Numbered from the stretch's first letter, positions 35,280 to 46,689 are shown. The stretch: DNA of 64,000 nt from Macrostomum hystrix (GCA_950097015.1 CATNEN010000039.1:9161501-9225500), one strand, 5' to 3'. Notes: generated by a model not told the origin, from the sequence alone. Numbers and translations are program-made.

Positions 35280-36232
35280 GATCTCCCCAACTCAAAGGAT
35301 GGGATCTACTGATCTCCCGACTCAAAGGATGGGATCTACCGATGTCCCCAACTCAAGGCATGGGATCTACCGATCTCCCAACTCAAGGCATGGGATCTAC
35401 CGATCTCCCAACTCAAAGGATGGGATCTACCGATCTCCCAACTCAAAGGATGGGATCTACCGATCTCCCAACTCAAAGGATGGGATCTACCGATCTCCCC
35501 ACTCAAAGGATGGGATCTACCGATCTCCCCACTCAAAGGATGGGATCTACCGATCTCCCAACTCAAAGGATGGGATCTACCGATCTCCCAACTCAAAGGA
35601 TGGGATCTACCGATCTCCCAACTCAAAGGATGGGATCTACCGATCTCCCCAATCAAAGGATGGGATCTACCGATCTCCCAACTCAAAGGATGGGATCTAC
35701 CGATCTCCCAACTCAAGGCATGGGATCTACTGATCTCCCAACTCAAAGGATGGGATCTACCGATCTCCCAACTCAAAGGATGGGATCTACCGATCTCCCA
35801 ACTCAAAGGATGGGATCTACCGATCTCCCAACTCAAAGGATGGGATCTACCGATCTCCCAACTCGGCATGGGATCTACCGATCTCCCAACTCAAAGTATG
35901 GGATCTACCGATCTCCCCACTTAAAGGATGGGATCTACTGATCTCCCCAACTCAAGGCATGGGATCTAACGATCTCCCAACTCAAGGCATGGGATCTACC
36001 GATCTCCCAACTCAAAGGATGGGATCTACCGATCTCCCAACTCAAAGGATAGGATCTACCGATCTCCCAACTCAAAGGATGGGTTCTACCGATCTCCCAA
36101 CTCAAAGGATGGGTTCTACCGATCTCCCAACTCAAAGGATAGGATCTACCGATCTCCCAACTCAAAGGATGGGATCTACCGATCTCCCAACTCAAGGCAT
36201 GGGATCTACTGATCTCCTCCCCAACTCATGGC
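35280..36232. repeat. Minisatellite, 30-bp unit, about 32 copies
   Basis: The unit contains CTCAAAGGATGGGATCTACC and GATCTCCCAA, very homogeneous. At 30 bp (ten codons) it leaves long ORFs on both strands that I regard as artefacts. Confidence 0.96.
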
Positions 36233-36837
36233 ATGTTGAAATATTTCACTACTCGAATAGTTGTACCACTTGCTACTGCGAGCTCAACATGCTACTTGCT
36301 TCAGTAGTGTAACAGTGCAGTTAAGCAGTAAAGCTCGGCGTTCTCAGCACAGGTAAATATATAGCGTACTAGTAACTAACAATGGGATATTGGGAATATA
36401 TGGCCACAATGAGGCTGGCTAGCACTTGAGTACTGTCTGCGCATCAAGGGTGAAAGATTTCAGACCTTCAGAAAGTTGCTTCTAGTGTTGCAGCAGCAGC
36501 TGCGGCTTCAGCTCTTGACCCTCCTATGAGCTGTTTGCTGCTGCAGTCTCAATAACTGCTTGAGCTCTCGCTCTTCTCAGAAGGGTGCATTGATCCACTC
36601 CCTGTTCATTTATTGACACTACTTGGACTATAGATTGTGGGCAAATTGTATTATTTATGGCACCCTTGGGGGCATTTTCATTCAAGACTGTTTTGCATCT
36701 TAGCTAAAGAGGCCTCCAAAAGCAATACTGATCATGACTTGCATCGCTGCTGCAGCCTTATCTTTTGCGGATGAGTCCAATATTTTTCCTCTTTGATATA
36801 TTCTCGATTTTCTTGCATGATCGTTTTGGCTTCTGCT
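36233..36837. other. Intergenic region
   Basis: Unique sequence with nothing recognised. Confidence 0.45.
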
Positions 36838-37125
36838 GCTTAACGCGTTCGCCTCACGCACCAAGGTCCCTGAGCTCGATTCCGCGGCGAGGCCACTTTC
36901 ATTCGGGGCACAGCTTCGGAAGGAAGGCTTAGGGGTTTGTCATGCAATTTACGCCCAGTCTCTAGGGCACAGTGGGAGTGTGCACTGCCTGACGATGAGA
37001 CAGTCAGGGGAGATGTACACACCTGTGTGAGTGTGTGTGCCCAGGAGTCACCGGGATGAGCAGAATTGCCTCCTCGCTGCGGCAGGTTGATTGTCACAAA
37101 CTGATGTGCCCTCCTGCTAATACAA
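36838..37125 (+). mobile_element. tRNA-derived SINE, family A, plus-strand copy
   Basis: It is 5'-truncated at the A box (TTAACGCGTTCGCC). It has the B-box-like GAGCTCGATTCC, the core TGCCTGACGATGAGACAGTC, GTACACACCTGTGTGAG and the tail TGATGTGCC, followed by an ATT-repeat end near 37128. Confidence 0.75.
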
Positions 37126-37203
37126 GTATTATTATTATATCGCACAGCAGTAACACTCAACTTGCAGTTGTAGATGCCGGCTTTTGAAATATCCAGAAGT
37201 CTT

Positions 37204-37549
37204 TTAACAGTAGAAAAACCACGTTTTCCCCAATGGGGAATGACCCGGCGGTATTTCAAATTCCCACTGCCTACCTCACGATAGATCCCAAACAGAATGA
37301 CCGATTTTCGTGAAAGTCCACCATATGGATCTAAATTTTCCGCCCTTTACGATTACCAAACTTTCAAAGCCGTCCGATGTCAGCATCGTCGAGACATTCC
37401 AGAATGTTGTGTGATTCTGGACGTTGTTTATTCGGAGAGAGCAGACAATTTTAGCCCCGTTCTTCATTTTCATGGTGACCGGTTGAGTATTTTTGGAGAT
37501 ACAGAAAAATGTGGGCATTTGAAATACCCCGTGGTCTTCCTACTGTTAA
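37204..37549. mobile_element. MITE with inverted ends and TTAA flanks (best copy)
   Basis: It begins TTAACAGTAGAAAAACCACG and ends with the inverse, CGTGGTCTTCCTACTGTTAA. The inverted similarity resumes inward at GGTATTTCAAAT. It is 346 bp and has no coding capacity. TTAA at both borders fits a piggyBac-type target duplication, by inference. Confidence 0.8.
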
Positions 37550-38443
37550 GACTCATCTGAAAGTATTTGAGAGTACTTGAGTAACTATAGCAATGCTGCA
37601 GTAATCTGATCCTGGCGTCCATACTAACTGAGCTACATGCGTGCAAACACACAGTTGTCAAACATAAGGAAACCCCGTATGAAATTTGAAGATGCGATGC
37701 AGGGCGGGACTGCGAGTTTCTATCCTGCATCCCTCTAAATCTTATTGAAAATTGGGAAGTGCTTTTTGCTCGTCATAGTCTTACTTAAAGTTCATACTGG
37801 TTTTAACATTTTCACTTTTTTAAGTAATCGGATGAAATCTTAGCTAAATCTTAGTCGATATGGACTCTATGATGACTTAGTTGAATTTGCATAATTATAG
37901 CTAGTGTATTTCATACACCCCTATACACGAATTTGCACTGCACCTCAGTGCGGCCTTGCCAGGCCTTCAAACTTTATCAGCACGTCACCCGAATGTGCCT
38001 GCATCATCTCCGTCTTCGGTGGTCACCGACCGTTATCTAGACGAGGCTGCTCGACTTACACTTAATCGGACATTTCTAATTAAGCTAGCAATTCTCTGCG
38101 AAAAATCAGCAAAAAATTATTTTTGTACGGTTTTGAGTACTTTACTGCATTGCCAGTTCATACCATATAGCAACTGCATAACAACAATTGTTAATAGTTT
38201 TGGGGCAAGACACAAGGCGGTTATATTTAGATGTTAATAAGACCAAAAATAGCATTTACTCATGCTCGCTTGTACAATGGTCAAAACACACAAACAGGCG
38301 CTTCACATTATCGTAGGGGTATTAGCAGTGCACTTTATGAAGATGATGCAAGCTCAGGGAATTGCCTCAATGAATTGTCTTAACCATCATGATTTAATGA
38401 AAATTTAATTAATACGATGCGCGAAAATCTGTCCCCAATCGCG
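37550..38443. other. 3' flank of the DEG/ENaC gene
   Basis: Unique sequence downstream of the minus-strand channel stop at 38444. No clear AATAAA is visible on the minus strand within about 200 bases. Nothing else is recognised. Confidence 0.4.
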
Positions 38444-40254
38444 TTAGTCGTCCACGAAGTCGTACAAGTTTTCAAACTGGTTCAGCGGATGCATCTCCAC
38501 ATCCAGCTCGCCGTCTGTATGGTTGGCGAACGTCTCGGCCGCGACAGAGTCCGCCGCCGCAGTTGTCGACGCTCCGGTTGAGGCTGGGTCAACGCGCCGA
38601 CGCTGGCTGGCCTGAAGTTTTCGCCCAGTGGCGCCGCACTCCGAGCAACGGCCGGCTGCTGCGGCGCTCTTTGAACCTGACGCAGCCGGCGTGACGCCGC
38701 CATTGTTGAAGGGAGCAGCGGTGGTGCCGCCGCTGCTGCTCTCGAAACTGTCGGGCTTGTGCACCGGCTTCTCTTTGCAGTGCCTCTGCCGTCGCAATCG
38801 ACGCCGCATACATACAAAGCGGCACAGGGTGGCAACTACGGCCTGACCGATTTCCACCACCTCGAATAGGCCGACTATGCTGACGCCCAGGTACAGTCCG
38901 AGCTGGCCACCAATGTCCGACATGAGCTGGGAGAATGGGAACTCGATTGACTCCACCACCTGGGCGAAAAAATTGACAAAAATAATGAGAGCGATGAGCT
39001 ACACAACAGTACTTTATGAGGTGCTTGGCGTATTTGGTGACACTAGACCCGCAGCCAGCGAGAAGGCAATTCTACCCATTTCGCTGACTATTGAGCACAC
39101 ACGCACACAGATACTGAACGCAGGCACACGCTCACAAAGGTGTGTACATCTACCTTGACTTTCTTATCGTCAGGCAGTGTACACTCTTACTGTGCCTTGG
39201 AGGTTGGCCCTTAAGGGCTTAAATTGCACGACACGCCCCCAAAGCCTTCTCTCCGCGGCTGCGCCCCCAAAAGAAGCTCAGGCACATTGGCGCAAGTGTT
39301 AACCGCTCCGCCACTGACCCCCCGACCAAGGCTTACTAAAGTAACGTTTCTATTACTTTAGTAGTCATTGATCTCATCTCTCGCACTAAGGTTAATGAAC
39401 TCAAACCCACAGCGAGGCTGCATTCATTTGGTGCCCTCACTGTCACTCTGCCTCACTGTCTCTCTCCCCCACCGTCACTCCCCCCCACCGTCACTCTTCC
39501 CCACTGTCACTCTCTCCCACTGTCACTCTCCCTCAATGTCACTCTGCCTAAATGTCACTCTCCCTCACTGTCACTCTCCCTCACTGTCACTCTCCCTCAG
39601 TGTCACTCTGCCTCACTGTCACTCTGCCTCACTGTCACTCTCCCTCACTGTCACTCTCCCTCAGTGTCACTCTGCCTCACTGTCACTCTCCCTCAATGTC
39701 ACTCTCCCTCACTGTCACTCTCCCTCACTGTCACTCTGCCTCACTGTCTCTCTCCCCCACCGTCACTCCCCCCCACCGTCACTCTTCCCCACTGTCACTC
39801 TCTCCCACTGTCACTCGCCCTCAATGTCACTCTGCCTAAATGTCACTCTCCCTCACTGTCACTCTCCCTCACTGTCACTCTGCCTCACTGTCACTCTCCC
39901 TCACTGTCACTCTGCCTCACTGTCACTCTCCCTCACTGTCACTCTCCCTCACTGTCACTCTCCCTCACTGTCACTCTGCCTCACTGTCACTCTCCCTCAC
40001 TGTCACTCTCCCTCAGTGTCACTCTGCCTCACTGTCACTCTGCCTCACTGTCACTCTCCCTCACTGTCACTCTCCCTCACTGTCACTCTCACCTTGTCCG
40101 AGTAGACGCTGCGCGCCTTGATGTGCGCATCGGAGCAGTCGGTGCGCAGCAGCTGGCTGAGGTCCTGAATTGTCAGGTTGTTGCTGACGAAATCTATGAG
40201 CTCCATCTCCGACCAATCCGGGTGTTGCCTGGCGACTATGCTCATGGCTACAAT
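38444..40254 (-). CDS. DEG/ENaC channel, C-terminal exons
   Basis: Exons 40254-40093 (54 codons) and 38959-38444 (171 residues plus stop) join in phase 0. The first begins IVAMSIVARQ and ends SVYSDK. The second begins VVESIEFPFSQL and holds the family's second membrane segment, SDIGGQLGLYLGVSIVGLFE, including the GxS selectivity-filter site (GVS). A basic, Ser/Ala-rich cytoplasmic tail of about 130 residues follows. These exons lack the first membrane segment and cysteine-rich domain, which sit at 53509-54789 on the same strand in matching phase. Together they would give 652 residues, a normal length for the family. The intron between the two exons carries a SINE and a 16-bp array. Confidence 0.85.
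39034..39325 (-). mobile_element. tRNA-derived SINE, family A, DEG/ENaC intron
   Basis: Minus-strand copy with A-box remnant (GGAGCGGTTAACAC) and family core, lacking an intact B box. It lies in the intron between the two C-terminal channel exons, in sense orientation. Confidence 0.7.
39437..40091. repeat. Minisatellite, 16-bp unit, about 41 copies, flush with a splice donor
   Basis: Repeats of CCTCACTGTCACTCTC with CTGCC, CAATG and CCCCACCG variants. On the minus strand the channel exon ends AAG and the intron opens GTGAGAGTGACAGTGAGG, so the array supplies the donor itself. Confidence 0.95.
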
Positions 40255-40397
40255 CTGGGGAGGATTGTGGCGGAGTTCAGAAGGTTAAAATGTGACTCTA
40301 ATAATATTCTAAGCCTGTTAGACGGTGTGTATAACTGTCAGAAAAGAGTTTCAATGTGTTAAACAAGACAGGCGAATTCAAATCGTTTAGGGAACTT

Positions 40398-40648
40398 CAT
40401 TTGGTGACACTTGACCCGCTGCAGCGAGGAGGCAATTCTGTCCATTCCGCTCACTCCTGAGCACACTCCTTTATCGTCAGGCAGTGTACACCTTCACTGT
40501 ACCATGGAGGCTGGCCCTCAAGGGCGCAAATGACACGACAAGCCCCCAAGCCTTCTCTCCGCGGCTGCGACATAAATGAATGTGACCTCGCCGCTGAATC
40601 GAGCTCAGGAAACTTGGTGCGAGGCAAACGCGTTCACCTCCCCCCAAA
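40398..40648 (-). mobile_element. tRNA-derived SINE, family A
   Basis: Minus-strand copy with GCGAGGCAAACGCGTT (inverse of the A-box region), GAATCGAGCTC and CATCGTCAGGCAGTG-like core sequence. A central segment is deleted. It lies in the long DEG/ENaC intron. Confidence 0.7.
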
Positions 40649-41267
40649 AATCTTTTATGACAAGATTAAAAACCTGTTCCAGGTGATTTGCAACCTGTTA
40701 GATGAATATGCACTTCTTCCAGTCCGCTAAAAATGAACACAAACATGCTGCCTCTCGGCTAACTACACTTCATAATTTGTCAAAATGAACAGTGCTCAGT
40801 TTGGAGCACATCTGTTAGACGGGGCAGCAGGGAATCCTACTTGAACAGAGAAGCTGCTATTGGAAGTTAACACCGCTTAGTCTGAGCAGAGCCGGCTTAG
40901 ATTAGGAGAAAGTGTGACCGGATAATTTATGACTTGCAGCAGTATCGATCCGGCACAGACAGATATTGGTCTTGCTTCTGCTGGCCGGGCTGAACGCAGC
41001 GGGGCCAAGACGATCAAAGGGATGGAGAGACAAAAATAATATTAATGGCCGCGGCTTGTCTGTGTGTGGCGCTCATGTGAATCCCAGCTACCAAGCCTGA
41101 TAGCGCTGCAAGTGAGATGTGGCAACCTGATTTAGACTGGAAAAGTTGCATGGCCAATGTACGCTCGTTTGCGCCTAAAGTTTATGCATGTTTCTTTGAC
41201 CTGGGCCTCTCGTGACCTCTCCTGGTGCCCGCAAACACGTGATAAGAAATATTTGTAAAAAAAGAAC
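40649..41267. other. Intronic unique sequence
   Basis: No gene or repeat recognised. Confidence 0.4.
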
Positions 41268-41934
41268 ACATGACTCTAATAAAACACACGACCCCAAGAA
41301 ACACATGATCCCAAGGAACACATGATCCCAAGAAGCACATGACCTCAAAATGCACATGACGCAAAGAAAGACATGATCCCAAGAAACACATGATCCCAAG
41401 AAACACATAATCCCAAGAAACACATGATCCCAAGAAACACATGATCCCAAGAAACACATGATCCCAAGAAACACATGATCCCAATAAACACATAATCCCA
41501 AGAAACACATGATCTCAAGAAACACATGATCTCAAGAAACACATGATCCCAAGAAACACATGATCCCAAGAAACACATGATCCCAAGAAACACATGATCC
41601 CAATAAACACATGATCTCAAGAAACACATGATCCCAAGAAACACATGACCCCAAAATGCACATGACCCCAAGAAGCACATGACCTCAAAATGCACATGAC
41701 GCAAAGAAAGACATGATCCCAAGAAACACATGATCCCAAGAAACACATGATCCCAAGAAACACATGACCCAAAGAAACACATGATCCCAATAAACACATG
41801 ACCCAAAGAAACACATGATCCCAAGAAACACATGATCCCAAGAAACACATGATCCCAAGAAACACATGATCCCAAGAAACACATGACCCCAAAATGCACA
41901 TGACCTCAAAATGCACATGACCCCAAGAAGCATG
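41268..41934. repeat. Minisatellite, 17-bp unit, about 39 copies
   Basis: Repeats of AAGAAACACATGATCCC with AATGCACATGACC variants. All three minus frames are open over 51 bases, which explains the overlapping 108-184 residue ORFs rich in Phe, Leu, Gly, Ser, Cys and Trp. Confidence 0.95.
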
Positions 41935-42019
41935 TAAGTTACCGCTAAATTGGTTGTCAATGATCCCAAAAAGCAAAGGGTCCTATAACACGAGCTAATA
42001 ATAAGAATAAGAATCATAA

Positions 42020-42300
42020 CAATTGATTACACCTGCCCCAATTTGGCCAAACTTGTAGCCAAAAGCACAGCTTTGAGCTGCGTGTCTGAGGCCTACGTAC
42101 TAAATTCAGTCCATGGACTGTGCGTCGGGGCGCCTCATTTACCATCAATCAAAACATCAAATAATGGCGCCGATGAAAGAGCTGGGTAAACTGAAGCAAT
42201 TTAGAGTTAAGTGTGTCGCTAAAGGACACAAATCGTTCCAATCGAGTTGGAAATCGAACCCCCGACCTTAGACGGTTGAGTCATACGCTCAAATACTAAG
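42020..42300 (-). mobile_element. tRNA-derived SINE, family B
   Basis: Minus-strand copy with B box GGTTCGATTTCC, TGTCCTTTAGCGACACAC and CAGTCCATGGACTGA, shared with 13806-14115. Its 3' tail (CCAAATTGGGGCAGGTG) matches the element at 55205-55352 rather than family A. Confidence 0.7.
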
Positions 42301-42795
42301 CTGATCTGATAAAGCACAAGTATATAATTTATCGTTCGCACGACCATATGAAGTTAATTTATCGTTTATTACATAAATTACAATTATCATTTTTACTAGC
42401 TTAACGGCAGGTTCCACGTCACAGAATTCCAATGTCCGCTAATTTTGACACGAAGAACCAAGCTCGAGCATCTTCGAAATGAAACACAAAAAACATGCAC
42501 TTTACCATTCACTTTGTAAAACACCGAATATAGAATGACTATAATGAGCTTCTAAAACGATAGTCTATGACTGTTGGGTTTTCTCAGAGTGATTTAAAAT
42601 CTGGCCATAGACTATAGAATGACTGGGTTTTAAACCGATAGTCGATGGTCTGCAGCCACTCGGTTTGAGGGAGTCACTGAACTTTAGCCTGACGAGGACA
42701 CCGACATAGTAGAAATTTATTCAGCCTGTGTTGACTCTGAACGCATTAAACTTATTTATAAGCTTACGCTAAACAACCATAAAGTACTGTAAATA

Positions 42796-44345
42796 TTGCT
42801 TTTGTCGCGCTATGTGGAACAGTGGACATGCAAAACGGAACGGCCCATTGAATTCTATGGCCGAGCGTTTGAATTCACACGAGAAAGTAAGCCATAGACA
42901 ACTCAAATTGTCATGCGATGTGGAACGATGAGCCAGAATAGAAGGAACGATTTTAGCTTTTATTTGCAGAAAGAATAAAAGCAAGCAGAAGCAGAATTGC
43001 ATTCAAGTGAATCTTATTATAAGTCTGAAATTGAAGCATCAGTTACAAAGTTTGAACCCCTAAAACAGATGTCGCTGCAAACACAATCGAAACAATCGAT
43101 TGCAGCGCAGCTCCCTGCCAGCGCACTTGTCAGCAGTGACTGCTTGACCAACAGCTTCAAGTAGCATGAATCTCCACTGCTCAAGTGTCACTCCTTCTGG
43201 TGGAACTTGCTCATCCTCAACTATGCCGGCTTCCGCCAAACTGTTCTTGAGATTTGACTTCAACGCAGAGTTAGCAAATTCGGTCGGGTTTAGAAATTGT
43301 GAATACGGGGGTAGGATTCGTGTCGTAATTCCGTCCCGATGGTTCTCTCGGATCTCCACATTACGATGAAAATTTGGGCCATCCATAAAAATTATCCAGT
43401 TTCCTGTAGGGTCCAGTTGATGGCAGCGGTCTGCTAGGTGGTCTAAAAATTCTTGAAACCTTTGTTGCGTTTGGCCACCTCTCTGGATGACAGAATGCAC
43501 CAACCCGAACTCAGACGAAATTGCCATGCAAACCGTAACGTTAGGACCCCCTCTGGGTTGTCACCGTGCGCTTCACTGGGTGTCCACGAGCCGACCTGCC
43601 CTGCGACCTCCGGGTCCACAAGTTAAAACCGCTCTCATCTAAGTATAGACAGTGCGAACTCCTGGAGCTAAGTGGAGCATGAAGTTAGCGTATTCGCTTC
43701 TGGCGTCCAGGCTTTCGACTCGGTTGGTGTTTAGGCGAATACGAGCGTATCCGTCCCCTTGGTCGCTAGTTTAACCGTAAAGGGCAAACCATCCATTGTT
43801 CGATCAATTGTTTTAAGGCTCACCTGCGGCTTGTCAGGAAAGCGTCCGATCAGCTTCTCAGCCATTGACTTTAGATTTAGAAAGGGATTTTGCTGCACCT
43901 CATGTTATAAAAAATCTCGCATCTCTGCGTCCATCTTGCAGCTTGCTTCCTTGCGTCCTCCACGAGGCGAAGCTTCCAACCTGCCAGCTTGTTCGAATGT
44001 TGACCGAATACGGTAAATAGAAGTTTTGGATACTCCTAACAAGACTGACACGTCCTTCATCGACAGTCCACCTTGCAAGGCGGCGACGATGCGCTGTCGA
44101 TCACGTACAGAAATTTGGGGCGCCATTATTGCTTAACTGATCAAACTAAAGAAAATGAAAGCGTGTTGTTGTCTCTGTGAAAAACTAAAATCGTTCCTTC
44201 TATTCTGGCTCATCGTTCCACATAGCATGACAAATTGAGTTGTCTATGGCTTACTTTCTCATGTGAATTCAAACGCTTGGTCATAGAATTCCATGGGCCG
44301 TTCCGTTTTGCATGTCCACTGTTCCACATAGCGCGACAAAAGCAA
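42796..44345 (-). mobile_element. Tc1/mariner-type DNA transposon, inactive
   Basis: A 1550-bp element bounded by TA on both sides (42794-42795 and 44346-44347). Inverted repeats of about 160 bp (42796-42956 and 44184-44345) start TTGCTTTTGTCGCGCTATG and are diverged at several sites. It encodes one interrupted minus-strand transposase. It lies in the long DEG/ENaC intron. Confidence 0.85.
43060..44126 (-). pseudogene. Broken Tc1/mariner transposase
   Basis: The N-terminal piece (44126-43905) has a paired-type helix-turn-helix: MAPQISVRDRQRIV...SMKDVSVLLGVSKTSIYRI. After a stop and frame changes, a second piece (43527-43060) holds part of the DDE_3 fold: the second Asp in IIFMDGPNFHRN and the Glu in LPPYSQFLNPTEF. 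The segment 43528-43904, which should carry the first Asp, is out of frame. Stops and shifts make an active enzyme unlikely. Confidence 0.8.
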
Positions 44346-44375
44346 TATCTGATAAATGTGCAGTTACAACACCCA

Positions 44376-44809
44376 TTAACAGTAGAAGGACCACGCTTCC
44401 CCCCCTAAGGAAAGACCACGAGGTATTTCAAATACACACTGCCTACTTCACGATAGCTCCTAAACCGAAAGACCGATTTTCGTGAAAGTCCACCATCTGC
44501 ATCAAATCATCCGCACTTTACAATGAATTACCTTTTAAAGACGTCCGATTCAGCATCGTCGAGACATTCAGCAATTCTGAATTGCTGTTGACAATTACAT
44601 CTAACACTGCTCTGTATAAGCCTCTATGGCGAATCTAAATCTACACGATTCCTATGTTGTGTGATTCTGGAAGTTGCTTCATCGGATCGAGCGGAAAATT
44701 TTTGCCCGTTTTCTCGATTTGCATGGTGATTGGTTGAATATTTTAAGAGACACAGAAAAAAATGTGGACCATATTTGAAATACCCCAAGTGCATGGTCTT
44801 TCTACTGTT
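44376..44809. mobile_element. MITE, same family as 37204-37549
   Basis: Starts TTAACAGTAGAAGGACCACG and ends CATGGTCTTTCTACTGTT. It is 434 bp, longer than the best copy owing to an internal segment (around 44580-44660). The last bases of the 3' TTAA are mutated. It ends 66 bases from the GPCR stop codon and begins 31 bases after the mariner. Confidence 0.75.
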
Positions 44810-44874
44810 TGTCGTTATTCTATTCGCACAATCAGTTTACTATTCCCATTTGCCTCAGGCTGTTGTCAGAAGCG

Positions 44875-46050
44875 TCATAACCGGCTAATTCTCTGACGCT
44901 GCTCAGTCAAAGCCGCACTAGAGCTGGCCGCAGCGGAGTGTCTGCCAGCTTGTCGAGGCATTGGCGGCAGAGGCTGCGCCGCTGAGCCGCTCTCGGTGCC
45001 GCTGATCAGCGTCAACATGTAGCATCGAAATTTTCGGTTGCCGCGCATCATCACCAGAAAGTTGCAGGCCATACTTGCCAGGGCCATGTCGCGCAAGACG
45101 TAGAGCCAGCCGGTTTGAATTCTTACAATCACAGGGTCGTGTTTGATACTGAACCAGCTCCTTGGAAGCCAGTAGAGAGCCAGCGGCGGCAAGTTGAAGC
45201 CTAGGGTCAGTATGGACATGCTCAGAGTTTCAACGGCGCCACTGAGGTACCGGCCGCGTCTGACGCGAGCATGTTCAGCGAGGTCGCGTCTGCGATGTCT
45301 TGCAGCGCGAATCATCCGGTCGATCAGGAGGCAGTTCAGAAGCGCAATGATGATGAGGAAAAACACGGGCTGGTCGCAGACAAGGTTCCAGTAAAGCAGT
45401 GCCAGCAATGGACCACCAGAGAAGTCGCAGGCCAGCATGACAATATTCCTGCTTAGCTGGAAGCTGACCACAGAGGACATGAAGTAGACTGGTCCAGCAA
45501 TCAGTGCCGCCACCAAGGCCGCCAAGAGCATGCTTCTGAAAGCGGCGGTGGGTCCCAATCGCCTGAATAGAAACGGCGCCAGCAATGACAGAGTTCTGTC
45601 GGCCACCATCGCTAGCAGCAGACAAACTGGTGCCACCTGACAGAAGCTCATCGCGACGAAGGTGATACGACAGCCAGCTGGGCCCAGGTTGTACAGGATG
45701 GCTCCGAACCTGCCGTGGCTCAGCCATGGCAGGCCGCGGTCCAGAAACCCTGACACCAATCCGTGCCCTGTCAAGCACACCGAATCCACCAGAGCGATGC
45801 AGCCAAAGTATGCGTTCTGCCTGGTGAGGGGTCGCAGTCGGCGTAGTGTCGCGTAGCCAACCAGACAGTTGCCAACTACGCCGAAGCAGATGATCAGCGG
45901 AACTACGCAGCCGGCCACAAAGCCTTCAATTGTGGCCGTAGTGCAAAGGAAAGCGCTGGCTTGATCATCGCTGCCTGGGCAGACAGTCAGCATAGAGGTT
46001 AGAGTCTGGTAGTAGATGAAAATGACTTCTGACGATGCGCTGTTGTTCAT
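44875..46050 (-). CDS. Rhodopsin-type orphan GPCR, intronless
   Basis: A single-exon 7TM receptor of 391 residues. I start at the ATG at 46050 (MNNSASSE, A-rich context, N-glycosylation-like NNS), because the longer ORF opens on a non-ATG codon. TM1 has GNCLVGY (the class A Asn), TM2 LVDSVC (the class A Asp) and TM3 ends ADRTLSLL in place of DRY. TM5 is near WNLVCDQPVFFLIII, TM6 near GFNLPPLALYWL, and TM7 ends ACNFLVMMRGNRKFR, where NF replaces NP, as in many invertebrate peptide receptors. Extracellular Cys residues suit a disulfide. The ligand is unknown. The gene sits inside the long intron of the same-strand DEG/ENaC gene, with MITEs on both sides. Confidence 0.85.
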   Translation of the reverse strand: MNNSASSEVIFIYYQTLTSMLTVCPGSDDQASAFLCTTATIEGFVAGCVVPLIICFGVVGNCLVGYATLRRLRPLTRQNAYFGCIALVDSVCLTGHGLVSGFLDRGLPWLSHGRFGAILYNLGPAGCRITFVAMSFCQVAPVCLLLAMVADRTLSLLAPFLFRRLGPTAAFRSMLLAALVAALIAGPVYFMSSVVSFQLSRNIVMLACDFSGGPLLALLYWNLVCDQPVFFLIIIALLNCLLIDRMIRAARHRRRDLAEHARVRRGRYLSGAVETLSMSILTLGFNLPPLALYWLPRSWFSIKHDPVIVRIQTGWLYVLRDMALASMACNFLVMMRGNRKFRCYMLTLISGTESGSAAQPLPPMPRQAGRHSAAASSSAALTEQRQRISRL

Positions 46051-46530
46051 TTTTTTCAGTCGAAAATCTTCTTCTTTAAAGTAATAAACTCGAATTAAAG
46101 CGCAGACTAACAATCAACACTTCACGCTTAAATAGAATATGGAAGGTCTCAAGTTTCTGAAAACTCTGTTTGATAAAAAACTGGAAACTTGAAAACTCGG
46201 CACGCATCAGTGCTTGATTTTCAAGGATTGTTAGCTGCAAACTCAACTCATGCCATTGCGTGCCAGATCACCACCATCTAAGATCTCGAATGTCATCAGA
46301 GGGTTCGGATCTCAAAGTTTTTTATAACGGCCCTTTGTGCTATCTGCGCGCATGAGAATTCCCGTCCTTCCCAGGTAATAGTCGTGTTTACTACTACTCA
46401 GCAACTCAGGGTAGAAATACAGGATCATTTACCTGGCAGGGACAGGGCAAGTACATAGAACTCACATACCGTACAGTGGTAACACTACTTCTAGTTTTAG
46501 GTGCCTCGCTTTTGTAATAGAAAAGTCCAC
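46051..46530. promoter_or_regulatory. 5' flank of the GPCR gene
   Basis: Unique sequence upstream of the receptor start, expected to hold its promoter. No motif is assigned. Confidence 0.35.
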
Positions 46531-46650
46531 TTAACAGTAGAAAGAGCACGTTACGTTTCCTCACTGAGGAAAGACCAATGACAGATTTTCGTGAAAGTCC
46601 ACCATATGGATCTAAATTTTCCGCCCTTTACGATTACCAAACTTCCGTAG
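46531..46650. mobile_element. MITE fragment (5' end only)
   Basis: Starts TTAACAGTAGAAAGAGCACG and matches GACAGATTTTCGTG and GTCCACCATATGGATC of the family. It stops abruptly near 46648, just before an LTR-element fragment. Confidence 0.65.
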
Positions 46651-46689
46651 ACCTACGGACTACGGAAGACGCGCACCACAGAGAGAGTC

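Noticed and set aside
35263-36312. Repeat proteins of SPNSKDGIYR and GRSHPLSWEI type
   Set aside because: A 30-bp unit gives ten-residue repeats on both strands; artefact of the array.
41175-42017. Hydrophobic Cys/Trp-rich minus-strand ORFs resembling membrane proteins
   Set aside because: They arise from a 17-bp array open in three frames at once (51-base super-period).
46051-46113. Upstream extension of the GPCR by 21 residues
   Set aside because: The extension starts on a non-ATG codon; the ATG at 46050 in A-rich context is the better start.
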